DNA of 64,000 bases, taken from positions 70,001 through 134,000 of the forward strand of contig NZ_FNCI01000008.1 in NCBI RefSeq assembly GCF_900100755.1. Reading direction: 5' to 3'. The stretch is from Onishia taeanensis. Lineage in GTDB: Bacteria > Pseudomonadota > Gammaproteobacteria > Pseudomonadales > Halomonadaceae. The translations under genes were made by a program, and so were the position numbers. Positions 55,064 to 63,093 of this stretch are shown here, piece by piece. Under the pieces are notes generated by a model. That model was not told the DNA's origin. It searched no databases and saw nothing but the letters and a program-made list of their open reading frames with translations. Every line of letters starts with the position of its first letter. Position 1 is the first letter of the stretch.

Positions 55064-55272
55064 TTTTCCACACTTTCTGTGGATAAGTCTGTTTAAAACC
55101 TTGAGAAAACTGCCAGCAGCCACCATGACAGGGGGGTTACGCTCAGATTGATTATTTTTTAACCAAAAATAAGCCATTGATTTTAATGGATTTATTGAAA
55201 ATTACGCACAAAGGGTTGACGAGTACAAGAATTATGCACAAGACAAAGCATCGGCAAAGGGGACGTGGACAA
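55064..55272. promoter_or_regulatory. DnaA-box-like cluster around an AT-rich segment
   Basis: A perfect DnaA box (TGTGGATAA, 55078-55086) lies 5 bp from a one-mismatch copy in opposite orientation (TTTTCCACA, 55064-55072). Further near matches are TTACGCACA (55202-55210), TTATGCACA (55232-55240) and CGTGGACAA (55264-55272). Between them, 55141-55207 is strikingly AT-rich for this genome. This is the most unusual part of the 763-bp gene-free stretch 54713-55475. It could be a DnaA-titration or regulatory site, an accessory origin-like sequence, or chance; dnaA and dnaN are not nearby, so it is unlikely to be the main oriC. Confidence 0.45.
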
Positions 55273-55415
55273 CTCGGCGTCCATGTCAAGTATCAAGAAG
55301 GCCAAATCGGCGGATAACGCCAAGATCGGCTGTAGCGGAGCGGACATGACCCGAAGCCACCGGAACGGTGCAGGTCAAGTTCAATAGAAAGGAGGTCAGA
55401 CGAAATGACAGCGAC

Positions 55416-55440
55416 AAAAAAAGACGCCTCGGGCGTCTGG
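55416..55440 (-). terminator. Terminator of the tRNA transcript
   Basis: On the minus strand AGACGCC-CGA-GGCGTCT stem followed by seven T, about 40 bp past the tRNA-Glu 3' end. Confidence 0.88.
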
Positions 55441-55475
55441 TCTCTTATGCTGACAAGTGCTGTAGGAGAATCGGG

Positions 55476-55551
55476 TGGCGTCCCATAGGGGGTTCGAACC
55501 CCTGTCACTGCCGTGAAAGGGCAGTGTCCTGGACCACTAGACGAATGGGAC
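55476..55551 (-). tRNA. tRNA-Glu (anticodon UUC)
   Basis: 76 nt with encoded CCA. The acceptor arms GTCCCAT / ATGGGAC pair fully. The anticodon loop CTTTCAC gives UUC, and the T arm is AGGGG-TTCGAAC-CCCCT. It is second of two tRNAs in a short operon with tRNA-Ala, downstream of gltX, whose product charges it. Confidence 0.97.
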
Positions 55552-55596
55552 GCATCGAAACCCGTTCTTTCCCGAAATGAGCATTTCGGACGAGAT

Positions 55597-55672
55597 TGGT
55601 GGAGCCTAGCGGGATCGAACCGCTGACCTCAACACTGCCAGTGTTGCGCTCTCCCAGCTGAGCTAAGGCCCC
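55597..55672 (-). tRNA. tRNA-Ala (anticodon GGC)
   Basis: 76 nt with encoded CCA. Acceptor GGGGCCT / AGGCTCC has one G-U pair at position 3-70, the identity element for alanyl-tRNA synthetase. The anticodon stem ACACT...AGTGT encloses GGC, with the T arm GCGG-TTCGATC-CCGC. Confidence 0.97.
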
Positions 55673-55694
55673 GTGTCTCTCGAGAACGAGGCGT

Positions 55695-55723
55695 ATATTA
55701 CTGATACGCCCCGCTCTCGTCAA
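55695..55723 (-). promoter_or_regulatory. Promoter of the tRNA-Ala/tRNA-Glu operon
   Basis: Minus strand: TTGACG (55723-55718), 17-bp spacer, TAATAT (55700-55695), then a GC-containing discriminator; start expected about 15 bp before the tRNA-Ala 5' end. So the tRNAs need not depend on gltX transcription. Confidence 0.8.
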
Positions 55724-55751
55724 CATGCTTCGATAACTTTATCGCGGTGGC

Positions 55752-57230
55752 CTATAGCTCGCGGAATTCCTTCTCGAGACGCTTGGCCTGCTTCTTCGAC
55801 ACGCCCCCGAGCACGGCGATTGCGTGTCGCAAACGCGCACGCGTCATGTCGGAGCCGAGGATGGCCATGGCGTCCATCACCGAGGTGGAGGTCGCCGACC
55901 CGGTGATCGCGATGAACACCGGCGCCAGGAAGGCCTTCATCTTGAGCTCGAAGTGCTCGCCCAGCAATTTGACCTCGGCCAGCAGCGACTCCTTTTCCCA
56001 GCGAGTCACACCCTCGAGGCGCCAGACGAGGAACTGCAGCAGCTTGACGAGTTCATCGCGCTCGAGCTTGATGCTTGAAAAGCTCGACTCCTCGATGGCC
56101 GGCAGACCCGAGAAGAAGTGCCCGGCCAGCGGCATGACCTGGGACAGGGTATCCACGCGGGGACGCACCTGAGGCAGGATCTGGCGGACATAGTCCTCGT
56201 TGAACGCCCAGTCTCTCAGGGCCTTCAGCAAGGCGGTGTCATCCAAGTCTTCACGGATATAGACGCCGTTGAGCCAGGTCAGCTTCTCCAGATCGAAGAC
56301 CGGGCCGCCGAGGGAAACGCGCTGTACATCGAAATGCGCCATCATCTCGTCGAGGGTGAATTTCTCGCGCTCGTCGGGCATCGACCAGCCCATCCGCCCC
56401 AGATAGTTGGTGACGGCCTGCGGCAGGAAGCCCATGCGACGATAATAGTTGATCGACGTCGGATTCTTGCGCTTGGAGAGCTTCGACTTGTCCGGATTGC
56501 GCAGCAGCGGCATATGGCAGAGGGTCGGCATCGGCCAGCCGAAATACTCATAGAGCAGCTGATGCTTGGGCGCCGAGTTGATCCACTCTTCGCCGCGCAG
56601 TACATGGGTGATTCCCATCAGGTGGTCGTCGACCACATTGGCCAGATGGTAGGTGGGCATGCCGTCTGACTTGAGCAGGATCTGCGCATCGACCTGGGTC
56701 CACTCGACCTCGATGGTGCCCCGCAGCATGTCCTCGACCACGCAGGTGCCCTCGCTTGGCACCTGCATGCGTACCACATAGGGCCAGCCCTCGGCCTCAC
56801 GGCGCGCATGCTCCTCGGCGGGTAGCGCCAGATCGGCCGGCTTGAGGGCCATGTGCTGACCGGCGGCCTTGCGCGCCTCGCGCAGCTCATCGAGCTCGTC
56901 ACTGGTGCGGTAGCATTTGAAGGCATGCCCCGCCTCGAGCAATTTTCGGGCGTGCTCGGCATAGATATCGCCGCGCTCGCTCTGGCGGTAAGGACCATGG
57001 GGGCCGCCGACATCCGGCCCCTCGTCCCAGTCCAGACCCAGCCATTGCAGAGAATCGAGGATCATCTGCTCGGATTCTGCGGTGGAGCGTTCGCGATCGG
57101 TATCTTCGATGCGCAGGATGAACTGGCCACCGTGCGCGCGGGCGAAGCACAGGTTGAACAGTGCGATGTAGGCGGTGCCCACGTGGGGATCGCCGGTGGG
57201 GGACGGCGCGATACGGGTACGTACGGTCAT
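55752..57230 (-). CDS. gltX: Glutamyl-tRNA synthetase
   Basis: 492 residues, class I synthetase. The HIGH-type motif is [18 protein letters not shown] at the very N-terminus, the KMSKS-type motif is [10 protein letters not shown], and the GluRS-specific segments [10 protein letters not shown] and [19 protein letters not shown] are intact. The open frame extends to 57389, but the fold begins directly after the ATG at 57230, and the upstream codons are Trp/Arg-rich and unlikely. Only a weak ribosome site (GGAT) is seen. tRNA-Ala and its own substrate tRNA-Glu lie just downstream; a similar closeness of gltX and tRNA genes occurs in E. coli. Confidence 0.96.
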   Translation of the reverse strand: MTVRTRIAPSPTGDPHVGTAYIALFNLCFARAHGGQFILRIEDTDRERSTAESEQMILDSLQWLGLDWDEGPDVGGPHGPYRQSERGDIYAEHARKLLEAGHAFKCYRTSDELDELREARKAAGQHMALKPADLALPAEEHARREAEGWPYVVRMQVPSEGTCVVEDMLRGTIEVEWTQVDAQILLKSDGMPTYHLANVVDDHLMGITHVLRGEEWINSAPKHQLLYEYFGWPMPTLCHMPLLRNPDKSKLSKRKNPTSINYYRRMGFLPQAVTNYLGRMGWSMPDEREKFTLDEMMAHFDVQRVSLGGPVFDLEKLTWLNGVYIREDLDDTALLKALRDWAFNEDYVRQILPQVRPRVDTLSQVMPLAGHFFSGLPAIEESSFSSIKLERDELVKLLQFLVWRLEGVTRWEKESLLAEVKLLGEHFELKMKAFLAPVFIAITGSATSTSVMDAMAILGSDMTRARLRHAIAVLGGVSKKQAKRLEKEFREL

Positions 57231-57267
57231 GTCGATCGATCCATGGGTGGTTGAAACCTGGTGGGGC

Positions 57268-57273
57268 ATTATA
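57268..57273 (-). promoter_or_regulatory. Possible -10 box of gltX
   Basis: Perfect TATAAT on the minus strand 38 bp upstream of the gltX ATG. No good -35 at 16-18 bp spacing, so only a tentative call. Confidence 0.35.
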
Positions 57274-57405
57274 CGCACTCCCTGGCCCCCCATCAGCCGG
57301 GAATCATTCGTGCCGCGCCGAGTCCATAGCGGAGAGTTGCTGGATTCGGCTCTTTCCCACCACACACCCCATGCCCATAACCAAGGCAATGTTCAGGAAG
57401 CGCCC

Positions 57406-58146
57406 ATGCTCAACTATCTTCCCGACGACTTCACGGCCGTGATCACCGGCGCAGGTGGCGGCATCGGCCGCGCCATGCTGGAAACGCTGCTGGCAAGCCC
57501 ACGGCCGGGACGTGTGATCGCCGTTTCGCGCCAGACACCAGACCATGACGACCCGCGCCTCACCCATCTGGCTTTGGACGTCACCACCGACCAGGGCCTC
57601 GATGCGCTGGCGGATCATCTGGCGGGCACCCCGGTGCATCTGGTTTTCAATGCCATCGGCACCCTGCACGACGAACAGCGCGGCATCGCCCCGGAGAAGA
57701 AGCTCGATGAGCTAAGCTTCGCTGCCCTCGAGCATCTCTATCACGTCAATGCGGCCACGCCGGCAATGCTGCTTCAGGCGCTGATGCCATCGCTCAAGGG
57801 CAAGCACCCCGCCCTCTTCGCCAGCCTTTCGGCGCGGGTCGGCTCGATCGGCGACAATAGGATGGGCGGGTGGTATGCCTATCGCGCCAGCAAGGCGGCC
57901 CACAATATGTTGCTCAAGGGCGCCAGCATCGAACTTAAACGCCTCAACAAGCAGGCCATCCTCTTGAGCCTGCACCCCGGCACCACCGATACCGAACTCT
58001 CCAAGCCCTTTCAGGCGCGAGTGCCAGAGGGCAAGCTGTTCACGCCTAGCTTCGTCGCCGAGCGGCTGCTCGAGGTGATGGATGCCCGCACGCCCGCCGA
58101 CAGCGGCAGCTTCTGGGACTGGGCGGGTGAACCGATCCCCTGGTAA
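57406..58146 (+). CDS. SDR family oxidoreductase
   Basis: 246 residues, classical short-chain dehydrogenase fold. Cofactor loop GAGGGIGRAML near the N-terminus, NAIGTLHDEQ (NNAG position), catalytic Ser in SLSARVGSIGDN and the Tyr-Lys pair in YAYRASKAAHNM, followed by LHPGTTDTELSKPF. It resembles the CsgA/YgfF-like SDRs that act on unknown carbonyl substrates. ATG at 57406 has AGGAAG upstream; the frame is open further up but covers the gltX promoter. It is convergent with the LysR gene, with a 16-bp tandem array between. Confidence 0.92.
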   Translation: MLNYLPDDFTAVITGAGGGIGRAMLETLLASPRPGRVIAVSRQTPDHDDPRLTHLALDVTTDQGLDALADHLAGTPVHLVFNAIGTLHDEQRGIAPEKKLDELSFAALEHLYHVNAATPAMLLQALMPSLKGKHPALFASLSARVGSIGDNRMGGWYAYRASKAAHNMLLKGASIELKRLNKQAILLSLHPGTTDTELSKPFQARVPEGKLFTPSFVAERLLEVMDARTPADSGSFWDWAGEPIPW

Positions 58147-58192
58147 GAGCGTCTGTCTGGCGAACCAGTTGGCAGGCTTTGGTGAGCGGGGC

Positions 58193-58288
58193 TTTCACAG
58201 GCCGAGTTTTTCACAGCGCTACGTTTCCACAAAACTAGGTTTTCATAGCGCCAAGTTTTCACAGCACAAGGTTTTCACGGAACCAATC
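58193..58288. repeat. Six 16-bp tandem repeats at the 3' end of the LysR gene
   Basis: Units start at 58193, 58209, 58225, 58241, 58257 and 58273, no gaps, pattern TTTCACAG followed by 8 variable bases. The last two units are the final codons and the stop of the LysR gene read on the minus strand (REN-LVL-stop); the array continues 66 bp beyond the stop. It reads as if the coding end was duplicated several times. Confidence 0.9.
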
Positions 58289-59155
58289 GGTGATGAAATC
58301 CAGGTAGGTACGGGTCTTGTCCGGCAGATACTTTCGCGAGCGAAACAGCACCAGCATGCTGCCATGCTCGTTCCAGTAAGGCTGTAGCAGCGGCACCAGC
58401 TGGCCTTCGGCCACTGGCGAGCGGGCAGCGAACGTGGGCAGATAGGCAAGACCGAAGCCGGCCTTGGCGGCCTCCACCACCCCCAGCAGGTTGTTGATGA
58501 CCAGCCGTGAGTTCGGCTCGATGTCCAGTGGCTGACCGTTGAGGGAAAAGCGCCAATGGGCGCCCAGGTCATAGTTGCCGTAGAAGATAGTGTCGTGATC
58601 GCGGATATCCTGGGGGTGCACGGGGGCGGTGACGCGTGCCAGATACTCCGGCGCCGCATAGAGGCCATAGACCACCTTGCACAGCGGGCGCGAGACCAGG
58701 CTAGATGGCGGCAAGGGTCCCATACGGATAGCCAGATCGACGGCATCGTCGATGGGCTCGAAGCGCTGATCCTCGAGCAGGATTTCTACCGCCACGTCAG
58801 GATAGCGACGCATGAAGGCGGTGGTCGGCTCCGCCAGGTACATGAAACCGAAACTGACCTGAGCGCTGACCTTCAGTTGGCCTCTCGGACGAGCCGTGAC
58901 CGACTGCACCTGCGCTTCGGCGGCATCCAGCTCCTCGCGGATGCGCAGGCCGTGCTCGTAATAGATCTGCCCCGCCTCGGTGAGGTGCAGCGAACGGGTC
59001 GAACGATGCAGCAGATTGACCCCCAGCTCATCTTCCAGCGATGCAACGCGCTTGGAGGCCATGGATTTGGAAATTCCCAAGCGACGCGAGGCCGCGGTGA
59101 AGCTGCCGGCCTTCACCACCTCAACGAAGACCCTGAGTGCGTCGAGTACTGCCAT
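58259..59155 (-). CDS. LysR-family transcriptional regulator
   Basis: 298 residues. N-terminal winged helix (ALRVFVEVVKAGSFTAASRRLGISKSMASKRVASLEDELG, about 6-45), then the effector domain in two lobes (QLKVSAQVSFG..., DLAIRMG, ...INNLLGVVEAAKAGFGLAYLP). It is in the CrgA/DmlR-like subgroup. AAGGAG precedes the ATG at 59155, while the frame extends to 59206 through an operator palindrome. It has no divergent target gene; the neighbour upstream is 369 bp away and convergent in transcription direction only with the tail. The 3' end is built from a tandem repeat. Confidence 0.93.
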   Translation of the reverse strand: MAVLDALRVFVEVVKAGSFTAASRRLGISKSMASKRVASLEDELGVNLLHRSTRSLHLTEAGQIYYEHGLRIREELDAAEAQVQSVTARPRGQLKVSAQVSFGFMYLAEPTTAFMRRYPDVAVEILLEDQRFEPIDDAVDLAIRMGPLPPSSLVSRPLCKVVYGLYAAPEYLARVTAPVHPQDIRDHDTIFYGNYDLGAHWRFSLNGQPLDIEPNSRLVINNLLGVVEAAKAGFGLAYLPTFAARSPVAEGQLVPLLQPYWNEHGSMLVLFRSRKYLPDKTRTYLDFITDWFRENLVL

Positions 59156-59184
59156 CGTCGGCTCCTTACCGGTACGTTCGAGCA

Positions 59185-59207
59185 AGTGTTTCCAAATTGG
59201 AAACACT
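59185..59207. promoter_or_regulatory. LysR-type operator palindrome
   Basis: AGTGTTTCC-AAATT-GGAAACACT, a 23-bp near-perfect palindrome about 30 bp upstream of the LysR start codon. It contains the T-N11-A pattern of LysR sites and overlaps where the gene's own promoter should be, so autoregulation is likely. Confidence 0.75.
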
Positions 59208-59523
59208 AGTTTTCGATTGTACCCTCTTATTACGCAAAGGCCGACTCACTATACTGCCCCGACGTGTTCAAGGCAGGCACCAACTGCCTCCTTGACCACG
59301 TCAACGTCATCAGGCGCGGCAATCCCGCCATCGCCTGGATGTCGCCTTCAGTGCATTTCTTTTTTGCGTGACCGGCACGACCGGCACGCATTTCTTTTAT
59401 CCGCCAGTACTTTTCGTTCCCCAGAATTTTTCATTACCAAGGCTTTCCTTTCAAGCAAATTGCTAGCCCTAGCCTGAACCTGAACATTCCTCATTGCCAA
59501 GGTGCCAAGGCGTCGACGATACG
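59208..59523. other. Intergenic stretch, no gene recognised
   Basis: Between the operator and the lipoprotein gene. Only a short 9-bp direct repeat GACCGGCAC (59369, 59378) and pyrimidine-rich sequence (CATTTCTTTT twice) are noted. Confidence 0.5.
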
Positions 59524-60126
59524 CTACTGCTCGACCTGATACTCCTGCCGATACTCGATGACATTGCCAAGCCCATGCGGCGACCGAGCCACCAAAGGGC
59601 CGGCCAAGTGCTCGCCGCGAGCACCGATCCGCGCCTTGACCGTCGACGGCTGAACGTCGGCCGCCGGCATCGACACACGTATCAGATAGCGCCCAGCGAT
59701 CAGCCCACTCCCTGGCCCCAACGGCCCGGCAGTGAACTGGCCATCATCTACCTCGGTCCGCATCTGCCAGTTAACGCCGCTGGCCTCGCGCTCGAGCACC
59801 ACTAGCAACCGGGCTCGGTCCGGCAGGTTGGTGCGCCCGGTTACCTGCAGGCGCCGCGCATCGGTCAACTGCGTCGTCACGGTCACAGTGACGGGCTCGG
59901 TCAGCGCCTCCGGCTGTTCAGGTGAGTCCGTAGAAGTGTCTGCGGGCGAAGATGATACCTGGGCCTGAGCGGAAGCCGTTTCCTCGTTGGCATCGCTTGC
60001 CGGTGGAGTCGAGCTTCCTTCACAACCGGCGAGCACGAAGAGTAAGGCGAGACTGAGCACCCCAAGCCATCCATGCCCAGGCCCTGCCCCCTTCAGCGTT
60101 TTCTTCTTGCTGGCACCATCACGCAT
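59524..60126 (-). CDS. Hypothetical lipoprotein (200 aa)
   Basis: Signal peptide of about 33 residues (GWLGVLSLALLFVLAGC) with lipobox LAGC, then a Ser/Thr/Glu/Pro-rich linker (about 35-80) and a beta-rich domain beginning VTVTVTTQLTDARRLQVTGRTNLPDRARLLVVLE, with Ig-like or carbohydrate-module character (ITV-type strands, R.LIRVSMP). No named family recognised. The frame extends to 60291, but GAGG near the ATG at 60126 and the signal peptide fix the start. It is 137 bp downstream of the DksA/TraR-type gene in the same direction. Confidence 0.72.
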   Translation of the reverse strand: MRDGASKKKTLKGAGPGHGWLGVLSLALLFVLAGCEGSSTPPASDANEETASAQAQVSSSPADTSTDSPEQPEALTEPVTVTVTTQLTDARRLQVTGRTNLPDRARLLVVLEREASGVNWQMRTEVDDGQFTAGPLGPGSGLIAGRYLIRVSMPAADVQPSTVKARIGARGEHLAGPLVARSPHGLGNVIEYRQEYQVEQ

Positions 60127-60263
60127 GCTTGCCTCTATCGCCCATTTGCTGTGCCTCCTTCTGACGCCTGCCATACACCATCGCGCGCATGATGGTACAC
60201 ATGACAGATAGTAGAACACGCCAGATGCCCAGCGGGTGACAATACCGGCACGGCCATCGACCA

Positions 60264-60596
60264 TCAGAAGCCGGATAGTTGCTCGGCGCAATTGATACAG
60301 CGCGTGGTGTAGGGCAGTGCCGTCAATCGCTTGTCGTCGATGGTGGTGCCACAGCGCTCGCAGCGCTCCCCCTCCCCCGCCTCGATGCGCTCGAGGGCAT
60401 GCATGACCTGCCTGAGCTCGGCTTCCGCCTCGTTTTCCAACGAATCGATCACTTCACTATTCTCAAGCTCGATAGACTGGTCTTCCAAATCCTTGTCCAG
60501 CGCACCTTCTGAGCGCTGCTTGCTGGCCTGATAACGCTCGATACGGGCAATCAGGTCATCCCGGAGGGCCTCTAGGGCCGCAGTGCGTTGACTCAT
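60264..60596 (-). CDS. DksA/TraR family C4-type zinc-finger protein
   Basis: 110 residues. An N-terminal coiled-coil hairpin (about 1-75, ALRDDLIARIERYQASKQR...ELRQVMHALERI) is followed by a C4 zinc finger CERCGTTIDDKRLTALPYTTRCINC. The acidic tip of DksA is not obvious, and the length is nearer YbiI/TraR-like small members, which bind RNA polymerase in some cases. AAAGGGG precedes the ATG. The 347-bp gap 60597-60943 upstream holds only a short hairpin (ATGCC-TTCA-GGCAT, 60892-60905). Confidence 0.9.
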   Translation of the reverse strand: MSQRTAALEALRDDLIARIERYQASKQRSEGALDKDLEDQSIELENSEVIDSLENEAEAELRQVMHALERIEAGEGERCERCGTTIDDKRLTALPYTTRCINCAEQLSGF

Positions 60597-60943
60597 GTCA
60601 TCCCCTTTCAGCGACCGGCCGGCGGTTGCGCCAGCCTTATGAATAGTCCTAGCACAAGCGCCATGGGCACACACAGCCAATCCACTAGCGGGAGGCCCGC
60701 TATCGCCTCGAATGCCCCATCCTCACACTCACTCATGCTCACGTTCACGGGTACGCGGCAGCGCCTGAGCCAGCAGCACGGACACGCTATACATTGCCGG
60801 CTTTATTTGTGGTCGCTGGCCTTTAAAAAAACCTCGACAAACCCCACTTCCTTAGCACGCAAACAGCCATCCATTCTTGTTCACCCTGCGCATGCCTTCA
60901 GGCATATTGGAATGCCAACAGGTGACTGTAAGAGGAACTCACC

Positions 60944-61333
60944 GTGCCGCTATTACGTTTTGATGTGGTCAAAGGACGCAACGAGAAAGCGCTGAAGACC
61001 TTGTTGGATACCGCTCACGAGGCCATGTTGGAAGCCTTCGAGGTACCGGCAACCGACCGCTATCAGATCGTGCACCAGCACGAGCCCAACGAATTGGTCG
61101 TCGAGGACACTGGCCTTGGGCTCAGCAGAAGCGACAACCTGGTGATGATCAGCATCGTCAGCAAACCCAGGACACAGCATCAGAAAGAGCGGCTCTACGC
61201 CCTACTTGCGGAACGACTAGAGTCCGAGTGCGGTATTTCACCTCAGGACCTGATGGTCTCCATTACCGAGAATGGAGATGCCGACTGGAGCTTTGGCATG
61301 GGTGAAGCTCAATTTTTGACCGGCAAGCTGTAA
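60944..61333 (+). CDS. Tautomerase family protein
   Basis: 129 residues. The start is GTG (60944), fixed by GAGGA 7 bases upstream; after removal of Met the N-terminal proline (MPLLRFDV) becomes the catalytic base, as in 4-oxalocrotonate tautomerases. The length and the segments [19 protein letters not shown] and [21 protein letters not shown] match the double-domain-sized Tautomerase_2 group (YusQ-like). The substrate is unknown and no aromatic catabolism genes are adjacent. A long imperfect hairpin follows. Confidence 0.92.
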   Translation: MPLLRFDVVKGRNEKALKTLLDTAHEAMLEAFEVPATDRYQIVHQHEPNELVVEDTGLGLSRSDNLVMISIVSKPRTQHQKERLYALLAERLESECGISPQDLMVSITENGDADWSFGMGEAQFLTGKL

Positions 61334-61347
61334 CCACGCTCGAATCA

Positions 61348-61392
61348 TCGCCCTCTCGATACGATCTTCCACGAGGGAAGATCTGAGGGCGA
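61348..61392. terminator. Branched inverted repeat after the tautomerase gene
   Basis: Outer arms TCGCCCTC (61348-61355) / GAGGGCGA (61385-61392) enclose inner arms GATCTTCC (61363-61370) / GGAAGATC (61376-61383). A separate perfect repeat GATGAT-CGT-ATCATC follows at 61406-61420. No T-run, so terminator function is an inference. Confidence 0.5.
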
Positions 61393-61968
61393 CGGTGATA
61401 GTGAAGATGATCGTATCATCGGTGGCTAGCACATCATGGCCACCGGAATAAGGTCGCTGATAGCCCATTCAAGCCATGCAGACAAGCCTGGAGCCAATAG
61501 TAGCCAAAGCGCTAAGGGTCATGTATCTTCAACTGAATATCGACAATTTTCGGCCGCTAGGCCAGAGGCGAGCAATCAGCGCCGCAACATCTGTCGTTGG
61601 TCTTATCATCTCGATGCCCCATAGCCGCATGCGCATATCAGAACGTTCACTGCGCGATGGTCGCTGCAAGGCGTTTATACGTCGTGACCATCAAGGCTAT
61701 CGATTGCAGTGCCCAAGATTTGTCCAGGCAAGCATTGAGAATGACACGCGAGCCAGTGGATCGATTTATTCGCCTAAATGACCCAAGCCAACGCAAGGCA
61801 AAGCTGATGGCTTTTTATTTGACGTTACCTGACATTATCGCGTCTCGCCTAGCGACTTCTTGTAAGACATAAGTTTTAAAGAAAAGAGACGATAGAAGTT
61901 AGCGTATTGCCACAACCGCCATCATCTGAATAAAAGATGGCACCCTTATCATTAGGAAAAGCACGAGT
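61393..61968. other. Gene-poor, lower-GC interval
   Basis: No convincing gene in about 580 bp. A frame at 61597-61872 (+) ends with DPSQRKAKLMAFYLTLPDIIASRLA, faintly reminiscent of the N-terminal part of phosphopantetheinyl transferases, but it lacks a ribosome site and is not called. Base composition is poorer in GC than the neighbours. Confidence 0.4.
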
Positions 61969-62322
61969 ATGATGACGAATCTAAGCGAATTTGAAGAGAG
62001 CATGCGTCGCGAGATTGACGCCTTCCAAGACAACAGCGAGAAAGAAAAAGCCAAGCGCCAGGCTCAAGCCGCCAACAAGGCCCCGGCCTCAGACATCAAG
62101 CCCCGCCAGAAGCAGCGCCCCACCAAGGAACAGGTTGAATCTTACAAGACGGGCCACCTGGTCAAACTGGCCGTGCGTACTAAGCGCCTTGAACTCGACA
62201 CCATCTTCGAGCACCGCTCGAGCAGCATTTCTCGCCTTGAAGCGCAAATGGAAGCAGAAGAGGCAGCCAAGAAAGCGGGCTATCCCATCATTGGCCACCT
62301 GGTCGACATTGAGCGCCTCTAA
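61969..62322 (+). CDS. Hypothetical protein (117 aa)
   Basis: Unrecognised, hydrophilic and mainly helical. An N-terminal acidic stretch (SEFEESMRREIDAFQDNSEKEKAKRQ), a basic Pro/Lys/Gln linker (SDIKPRQKQRPTKEQ), then a coiled-coil-like C-terminal half (IFEHRSSSISRLEAQMEAEEAAKKAG). No signal peptide or membrane segment. The double ATG at 61969/61972 has only a weak AGGA upstream. It lies in the lower-GC interval beside the dusA integration site, so a mobile origin is possible. Codon pattern favours a real gene. Confidence 0.55.
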   Translation: MMTNLSEFEESMRREIDAFQDNSEKEKAKRQAQAANKAPASDIKPRQKQRPTKEQVESYKTGHLVKLAVRTKRLELDTIFEHRSSSISRLEAQMEAEEAAKKAGYPIIGHLVDIERL

Positions 62323-62401
62323 TACGTCAACCCAAGACTCAGTACGGATTGGCGAGTTGCTGTAGGCAGAATGTTTTGCTCGGGAAGTGCCGCGCAGGAA
62401 T

Positions 62402-62461
62402 TTCAGTACAGTTCAGTGCGACTCAGTACGAAAAGTTCAGTGTAAACGTTTAGTGTGTAAG
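62402..62461. repeat. Degenerate TCAGT repeats
   Basis: Five units of 10-14 bp each starting TTCAGT, CTCAGT or TTTAGT (62402, 62412, 62422, 62436, 62449); an isolated CTCAGTACGGA occurs at 62338. Part of the gene-free 62323-62923. Confidence 0.6.
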
Positions 62462-62582
62462 AAAAGTAACGCTCAACGACTCCACTGTCTTTAAAGTGCG
62501 ACATTAGTGCCTGACTCAATCCTTGCAGATTTAGCGGCTGTCTCTGCGATTCACGACGCGCTATTTACAACGTCGCGGTTGA

Positions 62583-62626
62583 GGCAGATACAAAGCCGTG
62601 CTCAGGCAGATAAAAAGCCGTGCTCA
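62583..62626. repeat. 22-bp direct tandem repeat
   Basis: GGCAGATACAAAGCCGTGCTCA and GGCAGATAAAAAGCCGTGCTCA adjacent, one base different. The 600-bp gap 62323-62923 contains this, the TCAGT repeats and a small hairpin (62803-62821) but no gene I can support; it should also hold the dusA promoter. Confidence 0.85.
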
Positions 62627-62923
62627 ATACGCTTACCCTGATGCTCTGCGCCAGCCACTAACGTCCCCTGGGCCATGGGCCAAGCCACAAGGCCTGAGCG
62701 CTTTCGCGAGGCGATATACCAGCCTGCCCGGAACGAGCGGATAACGGCGGCCATCGACTGCCGATGGTCACATGCACCCGGCAAGCAGTTATGGGAGAAT
62801 ACGCCCCTTTTCGGGGTGCGCTCGCCGCACCACTTCTGACCAAGCCCCAGCCCTTCGGCCCAGGCGAGACACCCGCGACCGCGCGGCGCCGATCCCCGGG
62901 CACCACCACGGCACTGCAACGTT

Positions 62924-63031
62924 ATGACTGACCTGGCCAACGCGACCTCGACTCCCGCACCTCTGGATCGCACCTTCTCCGTCGCGCCGATGATGGATTG
63001 GAGCGAATACCCACAACCAAGGGCTTTATAG
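62924..63031 (+). pseudogene. dusA: 5' fragment of tRNA-dihydrouridine synthase A, cut by integration
   Basis: Only 35 codons: a variable N-terminus, then LDRTFSVAPMMDWSEYPQPRAL and stop. RRFSVAPMMDWTD is the invariant flavin-site start of DusA, and the sequence departs from the family directly after MMDWS. DusA modifies uridines in the D-loop of tRNA and normally has about 330 residues. The remainder is expected beyond the right edge, on the far side of the inserted element. dusA 5' ends are a documented integration hotspot for prophages and islands. Start chosen by family N-termini; there is no strong ribosome site. Confidence 0.85.
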
Positions 63032-63060
63032 GCATTTAGTACCAAAAATGTCACACCTTG

Positions 63061-63093
63061 AAAGAGCCGGCTGATGATTTCAGCGGGCTCTTT
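63061..63093. terminator. Stem-loop just inside the element
   Basis: AAAGAGCCGGCTGA / TCAGCGGGCTCTTT, 14-bp arms with one mismatch, A and T on the two sides; can end transcription from either direction, for instance dusA transcripts entering the element. Confidence 0.75.

Noticed and set aside
55405..55488. 27-codon frame behind AAAGGAGG at 55389
   Set aside because: Good ribosome-like sequence, but the frame crosses the tRNA terminator and ends in the tRNA-Glu gene; most likely chance.
61597..61872. Possible phosphopantetheinyl transferase fragment
   Set aside because: Resemblance limited to a short R-rich helix pattern; none of the family's catalytic motifs are present and there is no ribosome site.
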